A DNA stretch of 64,000 nt from Paenibacillus sp. PCH8 (GCF_002968835.1 NZ_PKQK01000001.1:1488001-1552000); one strand, 5' to 3'; positions 8,429 through 17,496 are shown, counted from the stretch's first letter. Notes: generated from the letters alone by a model not told the origin. Program-made: numbers and translations.

Positions 8429-8998
8429 TTACTCAGTTACTCTTGATTGGACATTCTCGTAAAATCTGCCGTCTCGTAACTGATCCACGAATCCCTGGAG
8501 CCAGACATAATACTGCTCCGCATGTTGGAGCTTGTGCAGATCACGCAGCGCCTCATCCCGATCTTCTGAAGAAGTATGTTCCGAAAGAATCATGGCCGAC
8601 AGGTCAGGAATCACTTCACGAATACCTTCCAACATCACATCCACTTCCCGCTGCAGCTTCGATCCGAAGAAGTTTTGAAAGGTACGATAGAAGTCCGTTT
8701 CAGCCACATACTGATCCTGGCGTTCTTTCTTTTCCTCCATTTTATAGATCATCTGTGATTCGGTAAGTGAACGAACCGCATAGCTCATATTGCTTTTACT
8801 CATATTCATCGAGGTCTTCATCTCTTCAAGTGTCATCGGTCGATCTTCGAAATACATAATGCCGTATAATTTACCGAACGTATGATTAACCCCATACAGA
8901 TCCATCGTATTGGCGATGGCCTCAATGACTCTCTCCCTTAGCGCATACCGATCGGGTAATGAAGATTGATTCGGGTTCCCGGCAGTTTCTTTTCCCAC
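8429..8998 (-). CDS. GbsR/MarR-family transcriptional regulator
   Basis: 189 aa from a GTG start behind AGAGGTGA. The N-terminal half is a winged helix of the GbsR/OpcR type: DLYGVNHTFGKLYGIMYF, then MTLEEMKTSMNMSKSNMSYAVRSL as the recognition region and an EKKERQDQYV wing. The C-terminal half is helical and likely forms the dimer and ligand region. Known GbsR proteins in Bacillus sense choline or control osmoprotectant uptake genes. Here it is divergent from an ABC-importer operon and a clean dyad lies between them, so it probably represses that operon and itself. The effector is inferred only from the family. Confidence 0.88.
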   Translation of the reverse strand: MGKETAGNPNQSSLPDRYALRERVIEAIANTMDLYGVNHTFGKLYGIMYFEDRPMTLEEMKTSMNMSKSNMSYAVRSLTESQMIYKMEEKKERQDQYVAETDFYRTFQNFFGSKLQREVDVMLEGIREVIPDLSAMILSEHTSSEDRDEALRDLHKLQHAEQYYVWLQGFVDQLRDGRFYENVQSRVTE

Positions 8999-9101
8999 AA
9001 TGTCACCTCTGGTTTATGATAGCGTTCCCACTAGCTGCTTCATATTTTACATGACTGGCTTCATTTTTAACACAACCCGGAATTAGATTTTTCAATACGA
9101 G

Positions 9102-9121
9102 TGTACAATAAATTTTGTACA
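9102..9121. promoter_or_regulatory. Candidate GbsR operator
   Basis: Perfect 7-bp inverted arms TGTACAA and TTGTACA separated by TAAATT, in the gap between gbsR-like and the ABC operon. Position and symmetry fit an operator for the adjacent regulator. A TACAAT sequence inside the left arm could be a -10 box. Confidence 0.55.
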
Positions 9122-9196
9122 GAAGAAATATAAAAGAAATTATCACTGAAAATTCCCAAGCATTAAAGAAAATTTGGACAGTAAGGAGTGGGGGAA

Positions 9197-10072
9197 TTGC
9201 GTTTAAAACTATGGAGGGAGTCTGAAGCAGTCTTATTCACGCTGCCAGCTCTAATCCCGTTGCTGATCTTCTGGCTGGGACCCTTGGGATATATCGTGTA
9301 TCTCAGTTTCACCGATTGGGATTTCATGAGCCCGGACAAGCTGTTCGTGGGACTGGACAATTACAGTTATCTGCTGACGAACTCTGAATTCTATCGGTCA
9401 CTGAAAGTCACCTTGTTATTCGGACTTGGGAGTGTGATTCCAACGATTGTGGGCGGACTCGCGCTAGCTATGCTCATGAATAGCAAAATAAAATCATCCG
9501 GCATCTTTCGGACGTTACTCTTCTCGCCATGGGTTACACCGACCGTTGCAGTATCCATTGCGTGGTCCTGGATCTTTGAACCAGAGGTGGGACTCGCCAA
9601 TCTGATGCTTGGCTGGGTCGGTGTATCGCCCATCGGCTGGTTGCGTGACATGGACTGGGCACTGGTCGCCGTATTGATCGTTACGCTCTGGAAATCGATT
9701 GGATGGGCGATGGTATTCTACCTGGTTGCACTGCGGAACCTGCCATCCGATCTGCTCGAAGCAGCTTCCATAGATGGGGCAGGCCGTTGGGACAAGTTCA
9801 GAAGTATCACGTTACCGCTCATCTCGCCAACCACATTCTTTCTCTCCATTATTCTTACGATCCAATCCCTGCAAGCCTATGACCAGATTAACGTCATGAC
9901 TCAGGGCGGACCGGCGGGATCCACGAGAACGTTGCTGTACATGTATTATCAATCTGCATTTGAATCCTTCAATGTCGGTGAAGCTTCATCCATCGCCGTT
10001 GTGATTATTCTGATCTGCGTAGTGCTCTCGGGTGTATCTTTCCTGCTGGGCAGACGCCTGGTGCACTACTAA
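9197..10072 (+). CDS. Carbohydrate-type ABC permease (UgpA/MalF family)
   Basis: The TTG at 9197 is preferred because AAGGAG sits nine bases upstream; the GTG at 9188 overlaps that site. About 291 aa with six predicted membrane segments, the first in FTLPALIPLLIFWLGPLGYIVYLSF. The inner-membrane ATPase-contact loop is seen as LLEAASIDGAGRWDKFRSITLPLISP, the EAA motif. It pairs with the next permease (1-bp overlap) and the lipoprotein at 11057. No ATPase gene is present in the operon, so a shared MsmX/UgpC-type ATPase encoded elsewhere is expected. Confidence 0.92.
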   Translation: MRLKLWRESEAVLFTLPALIPLLIFWLGPLGYIVYLSFTDWDFMSPDKLFVGLDNYSYLLTNSEFYRSLKVTLLFGLGSVIPTIVGGLALAMLMNSKIKSSGIFRTLLFSPWVTPTVAVSIAWSWIFEPEVGLANLMLGWVGVSPIGWLRDMDWALVAVLIVTLWKSIGWAMVFYLVALRNLPSDLLEAASIDGAGRWDKFRSITLPLISPTTFFLSIILTIQSLQAYDQINVMTQGGPAGSTRTLLYMYYQSAFESFNVGEASSIAVVIILICVVLSGVSFLLGRRLVHY

Positions 10073-10977
10073 TGACAATGACGTTATTGAACAAGAAGAG
10101 CAAAAGGATGAAGCACAAGGAGATGCAGAACGTGTCCAAAGGGAACCTGAAAATAAGTGAAATCATCCGCTACCTGCTGTTAGCCATTATTGCACTGGGT
10201 ACAGCCTTTCCCTTCTATTGGATGGTTATTAGCGGATTCAAAACCAATGATGAGATCTGGCAGTTCCCGCCGACCTTCTGGCCGGAGACGTTCCTGTGGA
10301 GCAATTATGTAGATGCCTGGAATGCCGCACCATTTGCCCGTTACATCCTGAACAGTACCGGTGTGGCATTAGCAATCTGCCTATTTCAGATCGTCAATTC
10401 CAGTATGATGGCGTATGCCCTCACCCATATGAGATTCCGTCTCAAAGGCACGCTCACATCCTTGATTCTGGTGGGTTATATGATACCGAGCACCGCCGTT
10501 TACCTGCCATCTTACCTGGTTCTAAGCGAACTTAACCTGCTGGATTCCTACACAGGCTTGATCGTATCCAATTGTGTCAGCGTGTTCTCGATCTTCCTGA
10601 TCCGTCAGGCATTTATGCAGGTATCTCATGAGCTGGTGGAGGCTGGTCAGCTGGATGGTGCATCGCACTTCCGGATTCTCTGGACGATTATCGCACCACT
10701 CGTTCGCTCCAGCTTTGCCGTGATGGTTCTGATTACGTTCATTGAACAGTACAACAACTATTTCTGGCCGATGCTCATCACCAAAGACCCTGACCTGCAG
10801 CTGGTATCGGCTGGTCTGCGCAGCTTCTTTGTCGAAGGCGGAGCATATGGACTGGCTTGGCCGCAGATCATGGCTGCGAGTGCATTCACCATCGCACCTT
10901 TACTTATTCTCTTCATGTTCACCCAGAAGACGGTCATGCAGAGCGTGAACATTACGGCTGGTGTGAACAAGAACTGA
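10072..10977 (+). CDS. Carbohydrate-type ABC permease (UgpE/MalG family)
   Basis: 301 aa; the start ATG overlaps the stop of the preceding gene (TAATG), indicating coupling. Hydrophobic segments begin in RYLLLAIIALGTAFPFYWMVISGF, and the EAA loop reads ELVEAGQLDGASHFRILWTIIAPL. This is the partner of the UgpA-like permease. The N-terminus is lysine-rich and about 25 residues longer than usual. Substrate cannot be read from the permease itself; see the binding protein. Confidence 0.92.
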   Translation: MTMTLLNKKSKRMKHKEMQNVSKGNLKISEIIRYLLLAIIALGTAFPFYWMVISGFKTNDEIWQFPPTFWPETFLWSNYVDAWNAAPFARYILNSTGVALAICLFQIVNSSMMAYALTHMRFRLKGTLTSLILVGYMIPSTAVYLPSYLVLSELNLLDSYTGLIVSNCVSVFSIFLIRQAFMQVSHELVEAGQLDGASHFRILWTIIAPLVRSSFAVMVLITFIEQYNNYFWPMLITKDPDLQLVSAGLRSFFVEGGAYGLAWPQIMAASAFTIAPLLILFMFTQKTVMQSVNITAGVNKN

Positions 10978-11056
10978 TATGAATTACCTTGTATGAGTGC
11001 ATCCATCCAGATGCACCGTGCCGAACCAACATTTTACCTAAACGGGAGGAACAACA

Positions 11057-12430
11057 ATGAATTGGAGTCAGGCAAGCATGACATGGAAAAAGAAACTGGG
11101 GTTGAACTGGAAGGGTGGTATGTCGCTGGTACTCGCGACGAGCTTCGCACTGCTTACTGCTTGTGGAACACCAGCACCCGCAGAATCCAGCACAACGGCT
11201 GCTGCCAGTGAAACAGAAGCTCAGGCGAAAGACCCGGTTGAGATTGAGTTCTGGTATGGTCTCGGTGGTAATCTGGGCGACAACATGAAAAAAACCATTG
11301 ATGCATTCAATGCCTCACAGGACGAAGTCGTTGTGAAGGGGATTGTACAGGCGGATTACACCGAGACCGAGCAGAAGCTGCAAGCAGCGATTGCTTCCAA
11401 AAAGGTTCCTGCCGCTGTACTGAGTGCCAATATAGACTGGGCGCGCAAAGGGTATTATGCACCGATGGATGAGATGATTGCTTCTGATCCAGATTTCAAG
11501 AAAGACGATTTCATTCAGACGTTTCTGAACCAAGGCGAAGTGGATGGGAAGCAATACTTCCTGCCCATGTACGGAACGACTCAGATCATGTATTACCGCA
11601 TGGATACGTTCAAGGAGAACGGAATTGATCCAGCGAGCCTGACTACGTGGGAGAAGCTGGCTGAAGCCGCAGCGAAGATGAGCAAAACGGAAAACGGAAA
11701 AACTACTTTCTCTGGATGGCAACCGATGTGGGGTAGTGGCAATATGATTGATGCCGTCTTGAGCAAGGGTGGAAAGATTCTGAGTGAAGATGGCAAAACC
11801 GTCATGATTGATAGCCCTGAGTGGATCGAGACATGGGAACTGTTCCGTAAATGGATCAACGAAGACAAAATCATGGGCATCGAATATGGTGGTCAGGGTT
11901 GGGAGTATTGGTACAAAACGATTGATAATGTGATGAAAAACAAAGCAGCAGGGTACACCGGATCTAGTGGTGACCAAGGTGACTTGGACTTTAGCGTAGT
12001 CGCTGCGATGCAACAACCAGGCTGGGAAGGCATTGGTGAAGGCAAACCGGTAGCCAATGCTATATTGGCAGGAATTCCGGCAGCAGCAAGTCCAGAGCAA
12101 CAACAGGCAGCCTATAAATGGTTCACGTATTTCTCCAAAACAGAGAACACGGCTTCATGGTCCATGAACACGGGATATATTGCAGTTCGTCAGTCCGCTC
12201 AACAAGATCCAGAGTTCGTGAAATTTAGCGAGGAAAATCCACAGATTACCGTACCACTTCAACAAGCCGCACACGCATCAGCTCCGTTCCGTGACCCAAC
12301 GGGCGGTAAAATCAATGACGCGCTGAAAGAAGCAGCTGATCAGGTGCAGATTAATAACATGCCTGCAGAGCAAGCGTTGAAGGCAGCCCAAGAGAAGGCA
12401 CAGAAAGAATTGGATCGTACTACGCAATAA
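11057..12430 (+). CDS. UgpB-like extracellular solute-binding lipoprotein
   Basis: 457 aa with a GGGAGGAA ribosome site. A charged N-terminus and hydrophobic stretch end in the lipobox LLTACG, so Cys is lipidated and the protein is held at the outer membrane face. The mature part starts after an Ala/Ser/Thr/Glu linker with VEIEFWYGLGGNLGDNMKK, close to the opening of UgpB-type family 1 binding proteins, which take glycerol-3-phosphate or glycerophosphodiesters. Other motifs include FLPMYGTTQIMYYRMD and GWQPMWGSGN. The phosphatase and phosphoesterase genes downstream favour a phosphorylated substrate, but sugars remain possible. Confidence 0.9.
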   Translation: MNWSQASMTWKKKLGLNWKGGMSLVLATSFALLTACGTPAPAESSTTAAASETEAQAKDPVEIEFWYGLGGNLGDNMKKTIDAFNASQDEVVVKGIVQADYTETEQKLQAAIASKKVPAAVLSANIDWARKGYYAPMDEMIASDPDFKKDDFIQTFLNQGEVDGKQYFLPMYGTTQIMYYRMDTFKENGIDPASLTTWEKLAEAAAKMSKTENGKTTFSGWQPMWGSGNMIDAVLSKGGKILSEDGKTVMIDSPEWIETWELFRKWINEDKIMGIEYGGQGWEYWYKTIDNVMKNKAAGYTGSSGDQGDLDFSVVAAMQQPGWEGIGEGKPVANAILAGIPAAASPEQQQAAYKWFTYFSKTENTASWSMNTGYIAVRQSAQQDPEFVKFSEENPQITVPLQQAAHASAPFRDPTGGKINDALKEAADQVQINNMPAEQALKAAQEKAQKELDRTTQ

Positions 12431-12510
12431 GGAATCCATTATATGCAGGAGCATTCGAAATGAGTTCAGCTTGCAACTATAACTTATAGGCGTAAGCGCC
12501 TCAAGCAGAG

Positions 12511-12537
12511 AGGGCGGTACATGACGTACCGTCCTTT
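12511..12537 (+). terminator. Stem-loop after the binding-protein gene
   Basis: AGGGCGGTAC / GTACCGTCCT with a 5-nt loop ATGAC, then TTCCATTCATT. The T-tract is poor, so partial termination or transcript stabilisation is more likely than a full stop. A smaller hairpin AGGCG-TAAG-CGCCT lies just before it (12488-12501). Confidence 0.5.
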
Positions 12538-12572
12538 CCATTCATTACGATCGCAGACAAGGAGTTTAATCC

Positions 12573-13343
12573 ATGCAAGAGAACACATTGACAGGTGAAT
12601 TACCGTATCCAATCCAAGCTATTCTGTTCGATAAGGACGGGACATTGCTTGATTTTACAGGCATGTGGGGGTTCTGGACCGATTGTGTATTGAATGACTT
12701 CGGAGACCAGTTAGCTGTCCGTGGATTACGTTTGGATACAGCTGAACTTCCACAGATCTGGGGCACGTATCACGACGATCAGGGCCGGATGAATGGTTAC
12801 GATATACGTGGGCCGCTTGCCATGGGAACGATGGATGAAGTGTATGCTGTGCTGACATGGCATGGATATCGTGCAGGACTTAGCTGGGCGGAAGCCAAGA
12901 TCATGGTCCGAGCATGTCTGGCGCATGCAGAGGAAGAGATGGAACAGCACCGTCCGGCACGCCCGTTACCCGGCGTCCGGGAATTCCTTGAACAGTCTAG
13001 TATGGAGGGCATCATTCTGGGTGTCGTGACGGCAGATGATACAGCCAGTGCTATCAAACACTTGGAATGGATGGGGCTTGACTCCTTCTTTGACGTGGTG
13101 ATTGGAACGGATCTGGTGGAGCGGGGCAAACCTTTCCCGGATATGCTACAGCTTGCCTGTGAACGATTGAATATATCGGTGCAAAATACCGTGGTCATTG
13201 GAGATACAGATGGGGACATGGAGATGGCGCGAACAGCTGGAGCGGGATACAGGATCGGAATTGGAGAACCTGGACGAATTCACTTCGCGGACAGAACCAT
13301 TCAATCGTTCCATGAATTGTTGAATGGTGGGCTGAATCGATGA
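12573..13343 (+). CDS. HAD-superfamily phosphatase (phosphoglycolate-phosphatase-like)
   Basis: 256 aa behind AAGGAG. Motif I is FDKDGTLLD near residue 20, motif II VVTADD at about 150, motif III lysine RGKPFPD at about 188, and motif IV VIGDTDGDMEMA at about 209. A helical cap lies between motifs I and II, as in phosphoglycolate phosphatase and relatives. Substrates of such enzymes are small phosphate esters and cannot be told from sequence. It sits between the UgpB-like importer and a phosphoesterase, and its stop overlaps the SMR gene start by 4 bp, so a role in the same pathway (for example dephosphorylating an imported ester) is a fair inference. Confidence 0.88.
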   Translation: MQENTLTGELPYPIQAILFDKDGTLLDFTGMWGFWTDCVLNDFGDQLAVRGLRLDTAELPQIWGTYHDDQGRMNGYDIRGPLAMGTMDEVYAVLTWHGYRAGLSWAEAKIMVRACLAHAEEEMEQHRPARPLPGVREFLEQSSMEGIILGVVTADDTASAIKHLEWMGLDSFFDVVIGTDLVERGKPFPDMLQLACERLNISVQNTVVIGDTDGDMEMARTAGAGYRIGIGEPGRIHFADRTIQSFHELLNGGLNR

Positions 13344-13678
13344 CAAACAGTCATGGTTATCTGGGCTGGGTTCTGCTGGCATTAGCCATTGGACTGGAGC
13401 TGAGCGCTACCATTTTGCTGAAAGTATCGGATGGATTCTCAAGGTTGTGGCCTTCCGTAATGATGTTTGCCTGTTATGCAGCCAGCTTCACCTTTCTTAA
13501 TTTTGCAGTGAAGTATATGCCGCTGGCTGTAGCCTATGCGATCTGGTCCGGCGTAGGCATTACGCTGATTGGTATCGTGGGGCATTACTTTTTCGGTGAG
13601 CGTCTGCGGTTGACATCGATGGTATGGATCGGTTTTATTCTGATTGGCATTATTGGACTGAAATGGAGTGATTCCTGA
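13340..13678 (+). CDS. Small multidrug resistance (SMR/EmrE-type) transporter
   Basis: 112 aa with four membrane segments. The essential acidic residue is in the first helix (ALAIGLELSATILLKVSDGF), and the YAIWSGVG motif of EmrE-like proteins is in the third. It overlaps both neighbours. SMR proteins work as dimers, exchanging protons for quaternary cations, or for guanidinium in the Gdx subtype. A singleton in a metabolic operon suggests export of a quaternary ammonium by-product rather than drug resistance, but this is inference. Confidence 0.9.
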   Translation: MTNSHGYLGWVLLALAIGLELSATILLKVSDGFSRLWPSVMMFACYAASFTFLNFAVKYMPLAVAYAIWSGVGITLIGIVGHYFFGERLRLTSMVWIGFILIGIIGLKWSDS

Positions 13679-14769
13679 TGGGAAATGAACATACACCTGA
13701 GCAACCTCTTGCTAGCTTCCAAGTGATTACCGACACGCATGTACGGGACGAGGCAGAACATATTCATAACCGGCATCTGGAGCAAGCACTTGCTGATATC
13801 GCTACGTTCAGTCAGGGCAGCAGCGGTATTATGCATGTGGGTGACGTGACCGATCGGGGTCTGCCGGGTGAGTATCGCGAACTGCAACGTATGTTGAAGC
13901 CGTATGCAGAGAGTGAGACTCTGCCGGACATCCGCTACACCGTAGGTAATCATGATATTGGAGCGATTGTGTTCCAAGACCCTCCACTCGCTCTGATCGG
14001 GATGACCGCAGCAGAAGTTGCGAGATTGTTGGAGCAAGGGGCGGATATGGGATCAGCTATAATACAAACTGCGGCTGAATCTGCTGCACTAATCGAGCAA
14101 TTATCCAATGGAAAGTATACCTTGTCTGCTCATTCTGAACAGGCTGGACAGTCTGCTCCTGTGGGAGCTGATCCGATTACAATTGCCGAGCTGTGGCATC
14201 GTCGGCTGAGTGATTTTGAAGTCACGACAGGTATGAAAGGCTCCTATCACGATCACTGGATTGAGGGGTACCATTATATCTTCCTGGGCACCGAGCAGCC
14301 TCATCCAAAGGATTGTGATATGTCGGCCGAACAGCTGGAGTGGCTGGATCTTACATTGTCTGAGCGTGCAACGCCGGAACAACCGATCTTCCTCTTTTTG
14401 CATCAGCCGTTGATGGACACGGTCGCTGGTTCATTGAAGGAACAAGGCTGGTATGGTGTGAATCAGGATACGGACTTGAAGGCGATCTTGGCCAAATACC
14501 CGCAAGCCATTCTCTTCTCGGGTCACACCCATTGGCAACTGGAAGCACAGCATACGATGTACGACGGTGAGGGTCACCTGCCAACGATGTTCAATGCGTC
14601 TTCTGTGGGTTATCTCTGGACGGATCAGGACGAGCATCTGGAGGGCAGTGAAGGACTTCATGTAGAGATTTACAAGGATCGAGTGGTTGTGAAGGGACGC
14701 AACTTCGTGACGGGTGAGTGGATTAAGGGTGCCGAGTTCACGGTGCGATATCCTGTATCCAATCACTGA
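13678..14769 (+). CDS. Calcineurin-like metallophosphoesterase
   Basis: 363 aa, starting on the last base of the SMR stop codon (TGATG). The metal-site motifs are all present: ITDTHV (D-x-H) near residue 17, HVGDVTDRG near 57, VGNHD near 88, FLFLHQP near 239 and LFSGHTHW near 280. There is no signal peptide, so it is cytoplasmic. The family includes cAMP and glycerophosphodiester phosphodiesterases (Icc, GpdQ). In this operon, hydrolysis of an imported phosphodiester is the simplest hypothesis. It is the last gene of the operon. Confidence 0.9.
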   Translation: MGNEHTPEQPLASFQVITDTHVRDEAEHIHNRHLEQALADIATFSQGSSGIMHVGDVTDRGLPGEYRELQRMLKPYAESETLPDIRYTVGNHDIGAIVFQDPPLALIGMTAAEVARLLEQGADMGSAIIQTAAESAALIEQLSNGKYTLSAHSEQAGQSAPVGADPITIAELWHRRLSDFEVTTGMKGSYHDHWIEGYHYIFLGTEQPHPKDCDMSAEQLEWLDLTLSERATPEQPIFLFLHQPLMDTVAGSLKEQGWYGVNQDTDLKAILAKYPQAILFSGHTHWQLEAQHTMYDGEGHLPTMFNASSVGYLWTDQDEHLEGSEGLHVEIYKDRVVVKGRNFVTGEWIKGAEFTVRYPVSNH

Positions 14770-14808
14770 TGATGTGCTCATGTATAGGTGGTCAAATTTT
14801 TTGAGTCT

Positions 14809-14835
14809 GAGAGCTATCCTTGAGGGATGGCTCTT
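14809..14835. other. Hairpin between convergent genes
   Basis: GAGAGCTATCC / GGATGGCTCTT pair with two mismatches or wobbles and a 5-nt loop. No T-run follows on either strand, so it is only a weak terminator candidate. Confidence 0.4.
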
Positions 14836-14867
14836 ATGGTTATGATTAAGCTGGATACATTTTCGTA

Positions 14868-15236
14868 TTAGGCTTTACTGTGAAGGGTAATGAAATAACC
14901 ATCTGGGTCGGCAAATGTAAAGGTTCGCCCGAATGGTCCATCTATTGGTGCGGATGTAATCTTTACGCCTGCTGCACTAAGCTTGTCGTGGATTTCTTGT
15001 GTATCAGGGGCACGAAGCCACAGAGCGACACCAAGTCCAGGCTGAGTACTTGAACCGAGTTCTATTCCTGGCATTAGGTCACGAAGAGCAAATGCAATAG
15101 GCTTTGTTTCAAAGACCACAGCATGAGGTGGTCCTGCCTGTGAGCGGACGAGTCCGAGATAGTTTTGATAGAATTCTGCAGAGCTTTCAAGATTGCTCAC
15201 CTGAAGTGAGATGAAATCGGGTCCAATTGCTGATAT
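14868..15236 (-). CDS. VOC/glyoxalase-fold protein with apparent ATA start
   Basis: The product is a single VOC-fold domain: DFISLQVSNLESSAEFYQNYLGL opens the first beta-alpha unit, and GPFGRTFTFADPDGYFITLHS is the usual C-terminal glyoxalase/dioxygenase end. The first ATG/GTG/TTG in frame is the GTG at 15200, inside the first beta strand, with no ribosome site. A perfect TAGGAGGAC lies upstream, eight bases before an ATA codon (15234-15236) that would give a complete fold of about 122 aa. An in-frame TAG just before it excludes a longer form. Either ATA is used as a rare start or the start was lost by mutation. No substrate can be assigned. Confidence 0.7.
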   Translation of the reverse strand: MSAIGPDFISLQVSNLESSAEFYQNYLGLVRSQAGPPHAVVFETKPIAFALRDLMPGIELGSSTQPGLGVALWLRAPDTQEIHDKLSAAGVKITSAPIDGPFGRTFTFADPDGYFITLHSKA

Positions 15237-15296
15237 AGTAGTGTCCTCCTAAGTGTATGCGGTAGTTTATGGTACAGGTGTATCCAACGGTTTTTC

Positions 15297-15540
15297 TTAA
15301 AGGAATTGCGAATACAATTCATTCATGACCAATGTACGGAGTGTGTTAAGCATCTGCGGGAATCTATCATGGAATCCGCGAAAAGATGCGGCACCCTTTA
15401 GCTCACCAGCAAGGGAAGTACAATGATGTCATCAGCAGAGAGCGATAAACAATTCAACAACTCGATTTGCCATCGCCTCCAAATAATCACGTGCAATCTT
15501 CAACACACCACTCGTTCCATTGAAGGTCAAGCCATGTAAA
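15297..15540 (-). pseudogene. Decayed gene remnant with frameshifts
   Basis: On the minus strand three overlapping frames read as one interrupted protein: LTFNGTSGVLKIARDYLEAM, then SADDIIVLP, then SLAGELKGAASFRGF and a C-terminus ending MNELYSQFL. Two frame changes are needed, and no start with a ribosome site is seen. The family was not recognised. Confidence 0.5.
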
Positions 15541-15958
15541 TAACCTCACTTCCATTTCGTATGTCTTGATTATATAATCCCCCTACTGCCAACAGTATGT
15601 CAGTAGCGTTTCTTCATTTTTTCGATGTCTACTGGCCCTCCATCCAAGAATCCAACACAATAATACTTCCGGTTGACGCGCCGTGCCACTCTAACACTTT
15701 ATTTTTCATAGTTATAATATTTTATAAAACGGAATCCCTGGTGCCTGGAAAATCACTTCACATGATCTGGAACTCACTAAATAGTTCGTTAATGTGAGGA
15801 TAGATTACATATAAAAGTTCCACGTGAAACGTAGCAGAACAACATCAATTTGGGTAAAGTTGTAAATAGGTATGCTAACAAACTATACTCAAATAGATAC
15901 ACATGGTATTCCTTAAATCGTTCGTTCAACCCATTCATGGAGAGGAAGTAGAAGCGGC
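15541..15958. other. Gene-poor region
   Basis: No intact gene. A minus-strand frame from 15709 (MKNKVLEWHGASTGSI...) gives a short open stretch that may be further decayed coding DNA, but there is no ribosome site. The ribosome site of the esterase gene, GAGAGGAAG, lies at the right end. Confidence 0.4.
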
Positions 15959-17416
15959 ATGAGAGAACTTCAAGTTCAAACGAAATATGGTACAGTTCAA
16001 GGCGAGCTTTTGCATGGTGCAAGCGTATGGAAAGGCATTCCCTATGCTAAACCCCCAGTAGGTGAGTTGCGTTTCCAGGCTCCAGTACAGCCCGAGTCAT
16101 GGGATGGAATCAGACAGGCTACCCAATATGGGCCTGAGAATATACAACCTCGACATCATCAACCTGAAGGAATGACAGAGCTCCCGACTGAGTCAGAAGA
16201 CAGTCTTTATCTGAATATCTGGGCTCCTCAGGAAAAGCCAACAGCCGAACTCCCTGTCATGGTATGGATTCACGGCGGTTCTTTTGTATCCGGCTCAGGC
16301 AGTCTCCCCGTCTACGACGGTACACAGTTAGCCGTTCGCGGCGATGTCATCGTTGTAACAATAAACTATCGTCTCGGCCCCCTCGGATTCCTGCACATGG
16401 CCCCCTTGGGTGATTCGTATGTCACAAATGCCGGTTTGCTGGATCAGGTAGCGGCGCTACAATGGGTGCAGGATAACATCTCTGCTTTTGGCGGGAATTC
16501 GAATCAGGTTACCGTATTTGGTGAATCAGCAGGCAGTATGAGTATTGCCGCATTGATGGCGATGCCATTGGCAAAAGGACTGTTCCAGCGTACGATTATG
16601 GAAAGCGGTGCTTCACAGTTCATGCCGGCAGAACAGGCCACAGCTTTACGGGAAGGCATGTTGAAGGCTCTAGGTGTAGATCGGGACAATCTGGAGAAAC
16701 TGAGAACCATTCCTGTGGAGCAGATTATGGTAGCCGCAGAAACGGTGAAACAGCAGAGTGGAGCAGGCATGGCATTATTATTCCAGCCTGTGCTGGATGG
16801 CGAGATACTGCCTGAGGTGCCGCTTCAAGCAGTGAGCAAAGGCTCAGCCGAGGGTATTCCGGTGTTGATCGGCACAAACCTGCACGAAGGATCATTGTTT
16901 ATCCAGCCGCAGGTTCCTTACTCCAAAGAGATTGATATGGTGCAGGGCGTCGAGTTCATGACACCGGATCTGGAGAATCGCGTTGCCATCGCGGACAGTT
17001 ATCCCAAAACGGCTGATGGACAAGCTCAAGACATGACCGATATGTTCTTCTGGCGGTCATCGCTGCAATATGCTGCGGCACAGCAGAAGTATGCCCCGGT
17101 GTGGATGTATCGCTTCGACTGGGTGATGCCAGAGCATCCGCTTCTCAAAAGAGCCATTCACAGCATTGAAATGTTCTTTGTCTTTAACACGCTGCATGTG
17201 CTGAAATTCATGAATGCAGAACCGGACGAAGCTGCGGAGGCTCTTGCCCTCAAGGTACAAGATGCATGGATTTCCTTTGCGAAGAACGGCAAACCTGAAG
17301 TTGCTGGCGTGAACTGGCCTGAATATAAGCAGGATCGTGCCACACTGATCTTCAACCATGAGATTGAAGTCGTGCATGATCCAGAGGCATCCAAACGCGA
17401 GTTACTGGGGCTGTAA
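15959..17416 (+). CDS. Type B carboxylesterase (para-nitrobenzyl-esterase-like)
   Basis: 485 aa, no signal peptide. An alpha/beta-hydrolase of the carboxylesterase/lipase type B family: GIPYAKPPVGELRF near residue 25, oxyanion hole VWIHGGSF near 101, nucleophile Ser190 in FGESAGSMS, acid Glu in TNLHEGSLF near 320, and His in the RAIHSIEMFFVF region near 400. The length matches PnbA-type bacterial esterases. Such enzymes hydrolyse small carboxylic esters; the natural substrate is unknown. It is monocistronic and ends at a bidirectional terminator. Confidence 0.93.
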   Translation: MRELQVQTKYGTVQGELLHGASVWKGIPYAKPPVGELRFQAPVQPESWDGIRQATQYGPENIQPRHHQPEGMTELPTESEDSLYLNIWAPQEKPTAELPVMVWIHGGSFVSGSGSLPVYDGTQLAVRGDVIVVTINYRLGPLGFLHMAPLGDSYVTNAGLLDQVAALQWVQDNISAFGGNSNQVTVFGESAGSMSIAALMAMPLAKGLFQRTIMESGASQFMPAEQATALREGMLKALGVDRDNLEKLRTIPVEQIMVAAETVKQQSGAGMALLFQPVLDGEILPEVPLQAVSKGSAEGIPVLIGTNLHEGSLFIQPQVPYSKEIDMVQGVEFMTPDLENRVAIADSYPKTADGQAQDMTDMFFWRSSLQYAAAQQKYAPVWMYRFDWVMPEHPLLKRAIHSIEMFFVFNTLHVLKFMNAEPDEAAEALALKVQDAWISFAKNGKPEVAGVNWPEYKQDRATLIFNHEIEVVHDPEASKRELLGL

Positions 17417-17496
17417 GTTAAAGCTTCCTGATCTGGTATCACATTATCCGTGTACCTAACCTGGTTCAACCTATGTAAGTAACAGACAACAATAAT

